Below are positions 49,441 through 58,445 of a stretch of 64,000 nt of DNA, one piece after another (within the stretch, counting starts at the first letter, position 1; each line of letters opens with the position of its first letter). A model generated the notes under the pieces. It saw only the letters and a list, made by a program, of their open reading frames with translations. It was not told the origin of the DNA and did not search any database. Both the position numbers and the translations under genes were made by a program. Source of the stretch: Mucilaginibacter psychrotolerans (GTDB lineage: Bacteria; Bacteroidota; Bacteroidia; Sphingobacteriales; Sphingobacteriaceae); contig NZ_SOZE01000001.1 in the NCBI RefSeq assembly GCF_004519315.1, forward strand, positions 372,001 through 436,000, in the 5' to 3' direction.

Positions 49441-50910
49441 TTATATAGTCTCTGATAATATCTTCGCGGATAACAAACACAGCGGTATGCCCCCGCCGGG
49501 ATGCACGCTTCCGCCGCAGAAATATAAACCACTAACTTTTGATGATTTATTGGCATGCCTTAAAAAGGCCGCGAACTGGCTATTGCTGCTGGTGCCATAA
49601 ACAGAACCTTTATAAGATGATGTTTTGCTTTCGATGCTGCGCGGATCTAAAATGGATTCGCAGGCGATAAGCCCGCCAATATCTTCGCCTAAAATTTTGG
49701 ATAATTTGCGTAGGATATTTTGCCGTACATCGGTTATCAAACTGTCCCAATCCTGCCCCTCATTCGCAGGTACGTTGATCATCACAAACCAGTTTTCGCA
49801 GCCAACTGGCGCATCATTGGTTTCAAATTTGGAGCTAATGTTAATATACACGGTAGGGTCGTGGTAGATATCCTGCTGCTGCCAAATGTGGGCAAACTCG
49901 GCCTGATAATCGGCACTGAAAAAAATATTATGCAGATCAAGCTGGGGGAACGCCTTTTTTATCCCCCAATAGTAGATCAATGCCGAGCTGCTTCGTTCCT
50001 GGCTTAATATCCGTTCAGGATGCAGACTGGGGTACTTTTGCAGTAGGTTTTTGTAGGTGGGCCAAATATCCATGTTTGATACTACGATATCAGCAACCAT
50101 AGCCTCACCGTTTACCCGCACGCCCTTAACTATTTTATTGACGACCACTATCTCATTAACCCTGGTATGATAACGGAAATTCACGCCCAACTCTTTCGCC
50201 AGTTTTACCAGGGATTGCGTGATGCTGTACATGCCACCCTCCGGGAAGTAAGCGCCGAAGTGATGCTCCAGATGCGGTATAACGTTCAGCGTGGCTGGTG
50301 CCTGGTAGGGGTTAGAACCATTGTAGGTGGCATAGCGGTCGAAAAACTGTATCACGCGCTCATCTTTAAAATATCCTGCGTTTGCTTTGTGCATGCTGCG
50401 CATCGCATCGATCCTTGGCAGCCTGAAGATAGACCGGATGGTATCCCAACGGGCAAAGGTTTGCAGCCGGTGAAGTGAGCGTTCTAAAAAAACATGATTG
50501 GTAATATTGTAGATGTCGGCACTGTTGGCCAGGTATTTCAATACGTTTTCGGCGGGTTCGCCCGTGGTGCGGTTGAGCTCTGCCGCAAATTCCTGCGTAT
50601 CTGCGTATGCCTTTATACGCGTGCCATCTTCATAAAAGTAATGGCAAACCGTATCCAGCTTTTGGTAACGGAAGTAATCAGCAGGGTTTTTACCGGCCAG
50701 TACAAACAGCTCGTCGATGTACTGCGGCATGGTAAGCAGGCTGGGCCCGGCATCAAAACGGTAACCTTTCAGGTCAATTGCTGATAACTTGCCGCCGGGA
50801 TAACTGTTGGCTTCTATCACCTCTACCGCATAGCCTTTAACCGCCAGGCGGATGGCTGTAGCTATACCCGCAATACCGGCACCTATTATAATCGCTTTTT
50901 TTTGAGGCAT
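49441..50910 (-). CDS. crtD: Carotenoid 3,4-desaturase, CrtD-type (CrtI family)
   Basis: FAD-dependent amine-oxidase-fold enzyme, 489 aa. Start at the ATG at 50910, right before IIIGAGIAGIATAIRLAVKG (Rossmann motif). The FDAGPSLLTMPQYIDELF block is of the CrtD type, whereas phytoene desaturases of this phylum read FDMGPSWYWM. The C-terminus FCGGSVHPGGGIPLCLLSAK is the conserved FAD loop. Substrate is probably the 1'-hydroxy end made by CruF, giving the 3',4'-didehydro end. Opposite in direction to the neighbours, but in the same locus. Confidence 0.82.
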   Translation of the reverse strand: MPQKKAIIIGAGIAGIATAIRLAVKGYAVEVIEANSYPGGKLSAIDLKGYRFDAGPSLLTMPQYIDELFVLAGKNPADYFRYQKLDTVCHYFYEDGTRIKAYADTQEFAAELNRTTGEPAENVLKYLANSADIYNITNHVFLERSLHRLQTFARWDTIRSIFRLPRIDAMRSMHKANAGYFKDERVIQFFDRYATYNGSNPYQAPATLNVIPHLEHHFGAYFPEGGMYSITQSLVKLAKELGVNFRYHTRVNEIVVVNKIVKGVRVNGEAMVADIVVSNMDIWPTYKNLLQKYPSLHPERILSQERSSSALIYYWGIKKAFPQLDLHNIFFSADYQAEFAHIWQQQDIYHDPTVYINISSKFETNDAPVGCENWFVMINVPANEGQDWDSLITDVRQNILRKLSKILGEDIGGLIACESILDPRSIESKTSSYKGSVYGTSSNSQFAAFLRHANKSSKVSGLYFCGGSVHPGGGIPLCLLSAKILSETI

Positions 50911-51042
50911 GGCGGTAAAGGTAGTACCACATTCACAGCTATGCAATTAAATCCCAAAATCCCATAAATCTGTTTAACGGCGAAGCCCTCTTGAACGCCA
51001 TTAAAAACAATTATGTAGTGAAAAATCCCGGTTCTAATTCCT

Positions 51043-51050
51043 TAACTTTG
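51043..51050 (+). promoter_or_regulatory. Bacteroidetes -7 box of lpdA
   Basis: TAACTTTG matches TAnnTTTG, 21 nt upstream of the lpdA ATG at 51072. The intervening in-frame sequence upstream is probably untranslated. Confidence 0.5.
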
Positions 51051-51071
51051 CCAGCCATAAAATACACTACT

Positions 51072-52475
51072 ATGCAATATGATGTTATCGTTATAGGTTC
51101 TGGTCCGGGTGGTTACGTTGCCGCAATCCGCTGTGCGCAATTAGGCATGAAAACCGCCATTGTCGAAAAATACAACACCCTTGGCGGCACCTGCCTCAAC
51201 GTGGGCTGTATTCCCTCAAAGGCGCTGCTCGATTCTTCTGAACACTACCATAACGCCGCCCACACTTTTACTAGCCACGGTATAAAACTGGATAATCTGG
51301 GTATCGATTTCGGGCAGATGATCAAACGCAAACAGGAGGTAGTGGATGCCAACACCAGCGGTATCACTTATTTAATGAAGAAAAACAAGATCGACGTTCA
51401 CCAGGGCGTTGGTTCTTTTAAAGATAAAAACACCATCATCGTGACCAAGGCAGATGATACGGCTACCGAGTTGACTACCGAAAAGGTCATCATTGCTACC
51501 GGCTCAAAACCAGCCAGCCTGCCTTTCCTGAAGATAGACAAAAAACGCATCATAACTTCTACCGAGGCCCTAAAGCTTACCGAAGTGCCCAAACACCTCA
51601 TATTGATCGGTGGCGGTGTTATCGGTTTGGAACTGGGTTCGGTTTACGCACGTTTGGGTGCCAAAGTATCGGTGGTAGAATTTATGGATGGTATTATCCC
51701 AACCATGGATAAGGGCCTTGGCCGCGAATTGCAGAAGGTGTTGAAGAAGCTGGGCATGGAGTTTTACCTCGGCCATAAAGTAACCGGCGCTACTGCCGAA
51801 GGCGATGTGGTAACCGTTACTGCCGATAGCCCTAAAGGCGAGAAAATAGAATTGAAAGGCGACTACTGCATGGTAGCCGTTGGTCGTGTTGCTTACACCG
51901 ATGGTTTAGGTTTGGATAAAATCGGCATCACCGTTGAAGAACGTGGTCGTAAAATTACCGTTGATGAGCACCTGGAGACCAGCGTTAAGGGCGTTTACGC
52001 CATTGGCGACGTGGTAAAAGGCGCTATGCTTGCCCACAAAGCCGAAGACGAAGGCACCTTTGTTGCCGAGCTGATTGCCGGTCAAAAACCGCACATCAAC
52101 TATAACCTAATACCTGGCGTAGTGTACACCTGGCCGGAAGTTGCTGCCGTTGGTTATACCGAGGAGCAACTGAAAGAAAAAGGCACTGCTTACAAAGTAG
52201 GTTCGTTCCCTTTCAAAGCAAGCGGTCGTGCCCGTGCCAGTGGCGATTTAGACGGTTTTGTAAAAGTGCTCGCCGATAAAACCACCGACGAGATTTTAGG
52301 CGTACACATGATTGGTCCCCGTGTTGCAGATATGATTGCCGAAGCGGTAATTGCCATGGAGTTCCGCGCCTCTGCAGAAGACGTAACCCGTGCCAGCCAC
52401 GCACACCCAACTTATACAGAAGCCATGAGGGAAGCCTGCTTGGCCGCTACTGAGAACAGGGCTATTCATATTTAA
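51072..52475 (+). CDS. lpdA: Dihydrolipoyl dehydrogenase (E3)
   Basis: FAD flavoprotein that reoxidises dihydrolipoamide in 2-oxoacid dehydrogenase complexes and the glycine cleavage system. 467 aa. FAD motif IGSGPGGYVAAIR (about 8-20), redox disulfide GGTCLNVGCIPSK (C41, C46), NAD site GGGVIGLELG, and the C-terminal HAHPTYTEAM with the catalytic His-Glu. The start at 51072 is chosen over one at 50991 because it begins directly before the Rossmann fold. The other subunits are not in the window. Confidence 0.96.
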   Translation: MQYDVIVIGSGPGGYVAAIRCAQLGMKTAIVEKYNTLGGTCLNVGCIPSKALLDSSEHYHNAAHTFTSHGIKLDNLGIDFGQMIKRKQEVVDANTSGITYLMKKNKIDVHQGVGSFKDKNTIIVTKADDTATELTTEKVIIATGSKPASLPFLKIDKKRIITSTEALKLTEVPKHLILIGGGVIGLELGSVYARLGAKVSVVEFMDGIIPTMDKGLGRELQKVLKKLGMEFYLGHKVTGATAEGDVVTVTADSPKGEKIELKGDYCMVAVGRVAYTDGLGLDKIGITVEERGRKITVDEHLETSVKGVYAIGDVVKGAMLAHKAEDEGTFVAELIAGQKPHINYNLIPGVVYTWPEVAAVGYTEEQLKEKGTAYKVGSFPFKASGRARASGDLDGFVKVLADKTTDEILGVHMIGPRVADMIAEAVIAMEFRASAEDVTRASHAHPTYTEAMREACLAATENRAIHI

Positions 52476-52512
52476 TTTACGATTGTAGAATTACGATTTT
52501 AGATTTATCAAG

Positions 52513-52546
52513 GAGCAGAACAATTCACGTTGATTCTGCTCTTTTT
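52513..52546 (+). terminator. Rho-independent terminator of lpdA
   Basis: 8-bp stem GAGCAGAA/TTCTGCTC (52513-52520, 52534-52541) followed by a T tract. It lies between lpdA and crtZ and ends 14 nt before the crtZ ATG. Confidence 0.75.
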
Positions 52547-52559
52547 GATTTGGAGCTTT

Positions 52560-53018
52560 ATGCAAGTATTGATAAACGTAGGGATTGTATTGGCGACAAT
52601 TGCCGGCATGGAGCTCGCTTCCTGGGCTATGCATAAATACCTGTTCCATGGGCCGCTGTGGTTTATACATAAAACGCACCATCAGCAACGCCACGGCTGG
52701 TTCGAACTGAACGATTTGTTCAGCATTGGCTTTGCAGCATTGGCTCTTTGGCTGATGTGGCTGGGGCATCTCACTTTAGATTACCGTTTTTGGATTGGTA
52801 CGGGCATCAGTACCTATGGTACCATCTACTTCATCTTTCACGATTGGTTTATCCATAACCGCTTCAAAGCTTTCAAAAGCAGCAATCGTTACCTAATGGC
52901 TATCCGCCGGGCGCATAAAATCCACCATAAAACCACGGAGAAGAATCCTTCGGAAGAGTTTGGCTTATTGGTGGTGGGGAAGAAGTGGTTTGGAAAAACA
53001 CAAAGAGAGAATTATTAA
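52560..53018 (+). CDS. crtZ: Beta-carotene 3-hydroxylase, CrtZ family
   Basis: Di-iron membrane hydroxylase that adds 3-OH to beta-ionone rings. 152 aa from the ATG at 52560. Histidine motifs: MHKYLFHGPLWFIHKTHHQQ, FHDWFIHNRF and AHKIHHKT, the full set of the fatty-acid-hydroxylase superfamily and in the order of CrtZ. About four helices. A TTG-started form from 52530 would begin inside the lpdA terminator and is unlikely. Its stop overlaps the convergent TPR gene by 4 nt. Confidence 0.88.
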   Translation: MQVLINVGIVLATIAGMELASWAMHKYLFHGPLWFIHKTHHQQRHGWFELNDLFSIGFAALALWLMWLGHLTLDYRFWIGTGISTYGTIYFIFHDWFIHNRFKAFKSSNRYLMAIRRAHKIHHKTTEKNPSEEFGLLVVGKKWFGKTQRENY

Positions 53019-53926
53019 AGTTCCAAAACCAATTCAGAATGTTCGCACAACGATATTACGCGCCAATTTTCTAGCGCATTTAATATCGCCTGTTTATTCT
53101 CTGATGCAAAACCAATATAGTGTTCACTTTTATGGGCTTCTTTTAACTCCTCGTCATGATGCTCATGGGGCTTGCCTTCGCTGCATTGCCTGCAGAGCAG
53201 CCTAACCGTCGACCAATCTTCAATTTGTACGTTTTCGTTTTCGCATAGAACTAAAAGCTTATCTATATGCCGCTGTTCGTTGGTATAAACCGTTGTTGAA
53301 TAAGTGTTATAGTTCGATTTGATTAACAATTGCAATTCGTTAAATACAGGGTATTCTTTTCCCCCACTTACTCGCGAACCAACGGGAGCGCCATCGTTAA
53401 GAACTATATCGCCATACCGGTGTCCAGACGATGCAAATGGGATGTTTTCTATAACGGCCCTTGCCGGATCTATCCGCATGCACCAAACCACTTCTCCGCC
53501 TTCATCTGGGTTTAGCCTTACCGGTGCCCTGCTTAAATTAAGATTTGGTTCATCATCATTTACCTCGAGCTTTAGCCCAAAGCGATTCCAGGATTCGCGG
53601 GCTGTTCTCCAGTTGCGTAATGCGGTTGCTGCAATTCCTAAATTCCATCTCGCTGCTTCATCATCCGGATCGATAGCTAAAGCTTTAACGTTGTTGGTAT
53701 ACGACAGATGCCATTCGTTCCTGTATTTATAAATCAATCCTAAATTATAATAAGGCGTTGCCCAATTGGGAGCTGCTTTTATAACTTCAGTATAAATAAT
53801 GATAGCCTCATCGGTATTACCCTGGTCTTCTAACTCGATAGCTTGTTGTAAAAGCTGTTTGGCAGAAGCGTTAGTCTTATTAGTGTAAATACTGCGGAGT
53901 TTTGATAAGATTGGTTTACGCTTCAT
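53015..53926 (-). CDS. TPR-repeat protein
   Basis: 303 aa, no signal peptide. Three TPR units at about residues 20-120: AKQLLQQAIELEDQGNTDEA, ATPYYNLGLIYKYRNEWHLS and ARWNLGIAATALRNWRTARE. The C-terminal 170 residues are an unassigned domain with a VWCMRIDPARAVIENIPFAS block, a HRYGDIVLNDG block and a C-x-x-C pair (LLCRQCSEG), possibly metal-binding. The C-terminal part reminds me of small immunity-like domains, but this is not a call. Function unknown. Confidence 0.65.
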   Translation of the reverse strand: MKRKPILSKLRSIYTNKTNASAKQLLQQAIELEDQGNTDEAIIIYTEVIKAAPNWATPYYNLGLIYKYRNEWHLSYTNNVKALAIDPDDEAARWNLGIAATALRNWRTARESWNRFGLKLEVNDDEPNLNLSRAPVRLNPDEGGEVVWCMRIDPARAVIENIPFASSGHRYGDIVLNDGAPVGSRVSGGKEYPVFNELQLLIKSNYNTYSTTVYTNEQRHIDKLLVLCENENVQIEDWSTVRLLCRQCSEGKPHEHHDEELKEAHKSEHYIGFASENKQAILNALENWRVISLCEHSELVLEL

Positions 53927-53942
53927 TTGTTAGTTTGCGGCA

Positions 53943-54188
53943 TTAAATTAAAGAAACTATATCAGCAATAAAGGTTATTACAAAAAGGCTTATCATCAAA
54001 ATTAACGACACCCTGATAAGCCGCCGCATCGGGTCCAGGAAATTTATTCTCAATTCATCCTGTTCTGATATATCTTTTACCTTTTTTATTCTGGCGGATA
54101 CGTAAGGGGTATTTATTGCAAAAAAGGTAATGGCTGCATGCAATAGAAACAAAATGAAAATCCAACCGGAGAAATTAAAGTGATGCAC
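53943..54188 (-). CDS. Small hypothetical membrane protein
   Basis: 81 aa. Two helices (about 8-27, WIFILFLLHAAITFFAINT, and 60-80, LILMISLFVITFIADIVSLI) joined by a charged segment with ISEQDELRINFLDPM. Upstream of the TPR gene on the same strand, 16 nt apart. Not recognised. Confidence 0.5.
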   Translation of the reverse strand: MHHFNFSGWIFILFLLHAAITFFAINTPYVSARIKKVKDISEQDELRINFLDPMRRLIRVSLILMISLFVITFIADIVSLI

Positions 54189-54287
54189 AGGTGTCGCTGG
54201 CGCTATGGATAAATGAGCAGGTGCAGGCCTAAAATAGGTTAAATAAAGTACGTATAGAAAATATGCTGTGAAAAATATAGCGGGTAT

Positions 54288-54521
54288 TTAAACATTAATA
54301 CTAAACCAGGTTATTTTGCCCGCCGCCCGGCTGTTGAATTTTATGCACAACCAAGCCTGGTAGGTAATTACCAACCAAGTATTGAAATTGAACAGCACGT
54401 TTTCGGTATGCAGGCTAACCATCTTTCCGTTGGCTGCGTGGTGGGTTTGCATGAGTACAAACGCAGCCAGAGATGGAAGATACAATAAGGCAGTTTGCCA
54501 GTAGTTTAGGTTTGGTTTCAT
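54288..54521 (-). CDS. Small hypothetical membrane protein
   Basis: 77 aa with two hydrophobic segments (about 10-25, ALLYLPSLAAFVLMQT, and 47-62, TWLVITYQAWLCI). No family recognised and no close operon partner, so it may be a chance frame. Codon use and an ATG start give moderate support. Confidence 0.35.
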   Translation of the reverse strand: MKPNLNYWQTALLYLPSLAAFVLMQTHHAANGKMVSLHTENVLFNFNTWLVITYQAWLCIKFNSRAAGKITWFSINV

Positions 54522-54584
54522 TCCCTCAAAACTACTTATTTATTCAAAATGAGTGGTTTGATTTTGAATTATTTTGGTGATTAA

Positions 54585-54685
54585 TTGTCTGAACTCGAAT
54601 TTTAAGGAATTTATTGAATTTAACAGAATAGAATATTCCTAAATGCTAAAAAATCCCCTAATTCGATAAATTCGAGTTCAGACAA
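54585..54685. repeat. 101-bp inverted-repeat element, TTGTCTGAACTCGAATTT family
   Basis: Terminal arms TTGTCTGAACTCGAATTT (54585-54602) and its exact complement (54668-54685), 18 bp perfect. A/T-rich centre. A second, damaged copy starts at 46256. It lies just downstream of the sugar permease stop (54691). Confidence 0.8.
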
Positions 54686-54690
54686 AATAT

Positions 54691-56004
54691 TTAAGCTACT
54701 ACCTTCTTTCCAGCCTTATACCCCGCTGCGGCATAATAAAGTATGAACAAATAAATAGGGATCAATATCCAATAAGAAGATTGCGACGCTGCCTCAATGC
54801 CCTGCGTTTTCTTGAAATGGTCTACCAGCGCACCGTATATAGGCGGGAAAACTGCCGCACCTGCAATGCCCATTACCAACAGTGAGGATGCTAGTTTAGT
54901 AAACCTGCCCAGGCCCGATAAAGCGAGCGGCCAAATGGCGGGCCACATCAGCGAGTTAGCCAAACCTAAAAGCGCGATGCAGCTGATAGAAACATATTTT
55001 GGCGTAAACAGCGCAATGGTGGTTAGTACAACACCCAATATGGCGCAGGCAACCAATGCTTTTTGCTGAGAAAGATACTTGGGGATAAACAATATGCCCA
55101 CCACATAACCGATCACCATACACGCTAAAGTACCTGAGGCGAAATACTTGGCGGTAGAAAGCGCGATATGGTGCGATGTGCCATAACCGATAATAGAATC
55201 GCCGGCGATAACTTCCGCGCCTACATAAAAGAACAAAGCGATAACGCCCAACACCAGGTGCGGGAATTGCGTGATACTGGTTTTGCCCGAGTTGGCCGCT
55301 GCAACGGTTTCGTCCTCGTGGTCGGTATCTATTTCGGGCAGGCCTGAGAAGTAGATGAGTACCGCCAATATCACCAGTATTACTACGATGAGGAGGTAGG
55401 GTACGATTACCCTCGAGGCCAGTTCGTTCAACTGGATGAGTTTTTCGGTTGGGCTAAGCTTGGCAAGATTGGCTTCAAAACCGTCGAGGTTATTTAAAAT
55501 GACTGCGCCAAGGGCCAATGGGGCCAGTACACCGGCAAATTTGTTGCAAATACCCATAATACTGATGCGTTTGGCGGCACTCTCGGGCGGGCCAACGATG
55601 GTGATATAAGGGTTAGATGCCGATTGCAATACCGCCGAGCCACAACCCTGAACAAAAAGACCTATCAAAAACACAGCGTAAACGCGGGTTAAGGCAGCCG
55701 GAATAAAAATCAAAGCGCCAACGCCCATCAGTACCAGGCCTGCCACCATCCCATTTTTAAAGCCCAGTAACTTCAATAGCCATGCCGATGGCTTGGCCAT
55801 GAGCAGGCAGGCGATGTAAAAAGAACTTGCCACCAGGTACGACTCGAGGTTGGTTAACTGGCAGGCTATTTTTAAGTAGGGGATAAGTACAGAATTTAGC
55901 CAGGCCACAAAACCCAGGATAAAAAATAAAGAGCCAATAATGATGATGGGGTTTAGTCCTGATTTTTTAATTGGTGGTGTTGCGGATTTTGTAATGGCTG
56001 CCAT
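54691..56004 (-). CDS. FucP/GluP-like sugar MFS transporter
   Basis: Sugar:proton symporter of the major facilitator superfamily, 437 aa, about 12 helices. The FucP/NagP-type blocks are present: GFVAWLNSVLIPYLK in TM1, VQGCGSAVLQSASNPYI in TM4-5, and GLANSLMWPAIWPLALSGLG near TM10. Relatives carry fucose, glucose, galactose or GlcNAc; the specific sugar cannot be read. Single gene; a repeat element follows the stop. Confidence 0.88.
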   Translation of the reverse strand: MAAITKSATPPIKKSGLNPIIIIGSLFFILGFVAWLNSVLIPYLKIACQLTNLESYLVASSFYIACLLMAKPSAWLLKLLGFKNGMVAGLVLMGVGALIFIPAALTRVYAVFLIGLFVQGCGSAVLQSASNPYITIVGPPESAAKRISIMGICNKFAGVLAPLALGAVILNNLDGFEANLAKLSPTEKLIQLNELASRVIVPYLLIVVILVILAVLIYFSGLPEIDTDHEDETVAAANSGKTSITQFPHLVLGVIALFFYVGAEVIAGDSIIGYGTSHHIALSTAKYFASGTLACMVIGYVVGILFIPKYLSQQKALVACAILGVVLTTIALFTPKYVSISCIALLGLANSLMWPAIWPLALSGLGRFTKLASSLLVMGIAGAAVFPPIYGALVDHFKKTQGIEAASQSSYWILIPIYLFILYYAAAGYKAGKKVVA

Positions 56005-56103
56005 GTGGGGATTTTAAAATTTGTTAATAAGTTAATGGAGTTACTAAAATAATTAAAAAAGCTGATGTTTTATAATTTCGCCATTTTATTTTGTGCCGAA
56101 AGC

Positions 56104-56111
56104 TAACTTTG
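56104..56111 (+). promoter_or_regulatory. Bacteroidetes -7 box of the GT4 gene
   Basis: TAACTTTG (TAnnTTTG), 6 nt upstream of the ATG at 56118. Identical in sequence to the box upstream of lpdA. Very short leader. Confidence 0.4.
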
Positions 56112-56117
56112 CCGGTA

Positions 56118-57098
56118 ATGAACATCCTCATCGTAAATGATACGCCCATACCGGCCACCACCTATGGCGGCACCGAGCGGGTAATTTGGTGGCTCGGCAA
56201 GGAACTGGTACGGCAGGGGCATAAGGTTACCTATTTGGTAGGTGCAGGCTCTAATTGCCCATTTGCACGTGTGGTGGTATACGATGCTGCGATGGATTTG
56301 AATCAGCAAATACCCGATGATATCGATGTGGTGCATTTCCAGTTCCAGGTGCAGGGTTTTACTAAAAAGCCCTACTTGTGTACGGTTCACAATAACTCGG
56401 GCAGGGGGGCTATGGATATCAACTCGGTATTCGTATCAGCCAACCACGCGGCACGCAATGGCTCAACAACTTACGTTTATAACGGACTGGATACCGCCGA
56501 CTACCGCCGACCCAACCTTAATAACAAACGTAACTATACCCACTTTTTAGCCAAAGCCGCCTGGCGGGTTAAGAACGTGCAGGGTGCTATTGATGTGGCC
56601 ACCAAAAGCGGCAACAAGCTGGTGGTAATGGGCGGCACGCGCTTCAACCTGAAGATGGGCCTGCGTTTTACACCGAATTTGAACGTGCGTTTTAAGGGGA
56701 TGGTCAACAATGACCAGAAATCTGAAGTGATGAACGGCTCCAAGGCCCTGCTGTTCCCCGTGCTATGGAACGAACCTTTCGGTATAGCCATTACCGAAAG
56801 CCTTTACTTCGGCTGCCCGGTGTTCGGTACGCCATACGGCTCCTTGCCGGAGTTGGTGCCGAAAGAGGTGGGGCTGTTATCAAACAGTAAAACCGTTTTG
56901 GTAGAAGGCTTAAAGAATGTAGATAGTTATAGCAGGCAACTTTGCCACGAATACGCTGTCGACAACTTCAACATCGCCAAAATGGCTGCGGATTATTTGA
57001 AGCTGTATGAGCTGGTGTTGAACGGAAGGACATTGAATGCTGTTGCTCCGACGCTGTTAGCGCCTAACCAGCCGAAGTACTTGGCTTGGAATGATTAA
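56118..57098 (+). CDS. GT4 family glycosyltransferase
   Basis: GT-B fold glycosyltransferase, 326 aa from the ATG at 56118. N-terminal MNILIVNDTPIPATTYGGTE (acceptor side), the second domain with VKNVQGAIDVATKSGNKLVV, and the donor site FPVLWNEPFGIAITESLYFGCP with the conserved E-x7-E pair. Somewhat shorter than usual GT4 enzymes (350-420). Substrate unknown; it may act on cell-surface glycan. The next gene is 11 nt downstream on the same strand. Confidence 0.85.
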   Translation: MNILIVNDTPIPATTYGGTERVIWWLGKELVRQGHKVTYLVGAGSNCPFARVVVYDAAMDLNQQIPDDIDVVHFQFQVQGFTKKPYLCTVHNNSGRGAMDINSVFVSANHAARNGSTTYVYNGLDTADYRRPNLNNKRNYTHFLAKAAWRVKNVQGAIDVATKSGNKLVVMGGTRFNLKMGLRFTPNLNVRFKGMVNNDQKSEVMNGSKALLFPVLWNEPFGIAITESLYFGCPVFGTPYGSLPELVPKEVGLLSNSKTVLVEGLKNVDSYSRQLCHEYAVDNFNIAKMAADYLKLYELVLNGRTLNAVAPTLLAPNQPKYLAWND

Positions 57099-57109
57099 TT
57101 TGGCAGCGT

Positions 57110-57592
57110 ATGAGGAATTTTAACATAAGCTTAGGGTATCGCATTGTTTTGGTGGTTGTAATATTTATAACCGTGTTAACCTCCATCATTTATTTTTTGA
57201 TCAGGCCAACATCTTCAGAACTCCTCTCAAAAGGTACCTGGTGTGTCGACCGCATTTATTATCAAAACGTTTTAATAGGACCAAGTACGAAGGTGGTTGC
57301 TTACATGCAGGATGTTAACGACAACGCGCCCTGTATGGATATGACCGGGTTTAGAACGGATGGGAGGCTCGAACTACCCGGAATTAACAGTTACGCCATC
57401 AATGGAACCTGGAAAATGGATGAAGATGGCAATTTATTAATGGATGCAGATTCTATCAAAAACGTTTTTAATGGGAAATACGAGATTAACGTAACGGAGC
57501 AATTCCTGCAATTGAGGAATGGGAATACAACCATACTAGCGCATAGGGACAACTACACGTTCGCTAACCCGCTTAATGATCTGCTGAAATAG
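57110..57592 (+). CDS. Hypothetical membrane-anchored protein
   Basis: 160 aa. An N-terminal helix (about 11-30, IVLVVVIFITVLTSIIYFL), then a beta-rich soluble domain that looks lipocalin-like (LSKGTWCVDRIYYQNVLIG, then TDGRLELPGINSYAINGTWKM and repeated strands). Two cysteines could pair. Function unknown. Probably co-transcribed with the GT4 gene. Confidence 0.55.
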   Translation: MRNFNISLGYRIVLVVVIFITVLTSIIYFLIRPTSSELLSKGTWCVDRIYYQNVLIGPSTKVVAYMQDVNDNAPCMDMTGFRTDGRLELPGINSYAINGTWKMDEDGNLLMDADSIKNVFNGKYEINVTEQFLQLRNGNTTILAHRDNYTFANPLNDLLK

Positions 57593-57680
57593 CAAAGAGA
57601 GCAAGCCGAGGGGCGGTATTAATAACTGCCATATCGTGTAAATAGGTAAAAGGAAACTCTATTTGCTCATTTGAGAATCA

Positions 57681-58445
57681 TTACTTCTTTTTAACAGGCC
57701 ACTGTTTTTGATGAAGTGCGTTTAACTCTCCGTTGAGTTTCGCATCGAATACCCGCTCTGGAATGCCACCTTTTTTTAAATCGTAAATGTAGGGTACCCG
57801 GGGCGCTTCGAATTTCTCGCCGTTACGGGTGCTGTCCCGTTGCGTTTGCATGAGTATAACCGCCGATTTTTTGATTAGGTCCCAACTGACTACATTGGTG
57901 CCGCTTGGCGAAATCTGCCTTAAATTGTTGCCTTCTTTGTCGCTCATAAATAAATAAGTGGGGTCGTCGCTATCAAGTTTTCGGTCCTTATTATAATCCT
58001 CAGTAATTATCGAATAAAAAATGAAGTTTCCTTCCTGGATGGTATTGGGGTTAAACTGGTCGGGTACCGACACATCTCCATAGTATTCGGAATTGGAATC
58101 GGCGATATTATACGCGTTGATGATCATTTTTCTCTTATCATCAAGCAAGTGGTATTTTTTTGTGGCCGTATTATAAAAGATGATATTCCAAAACATACGG
58201 CTCCTGCCGCCATCACTACTCACGAACGAACCGCTATCCTCGTCGTTTTGATCGCGATTATGCAGCAGCGGGTACATCACATAGGCCGAGCTGTCAATCT
58301 TCACGAGGTCGGCAGAAACAAGTTCAGGCAATGGTTTTCCGGGTACAACGGTAGTATCAGCGAGGTTTATTTGGGGCTTATCTCCCGAGCCCGAATCGCA
58401 GGCGGCCAATAAAAGGCATATGGCAGGTATCAGTATTTTTTTCAT
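57681..58445 (-). CDS. Hypothetical lipoprotein
   Basis: 254 aa. Lipobox LLLAACDSGSGD (Cys about residue 16), with acidic/Gly residues after it. The mature part contains aspartate-rich motifs (DYNKDRKLDSDDPTYLFMSD) and resembles the TolB-type beta-propeller blades that describe unit states, with no catalytic site visible. It is translationally coupled (ATGA) to the membrane protein upstream, so the two probably act together. Confidence 0.6.
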   Translation of the reverse strand: MKKILIPAICLLLAACDSGSGDKPQINLADTTVVPGKPLPELVSADLVKIDSSAYVMYPLLHNRDQNDEDSGSFVSSDGGRSRMFWNIIFYNTATKKYHLLDDKRKMIINAYNIADSNSEYYGDVSVPDQFNPNTIQEGNFIFYSIITEDYNKDRKLDSDDPTYLFMSDKEGNNLRQISPSGTNVVSWDLIKKSAVILMQTQRDSTRNGEKFEAPRVPYIYDLKKGGIPERVFDAKLNGELNALHQKQWPVKKK

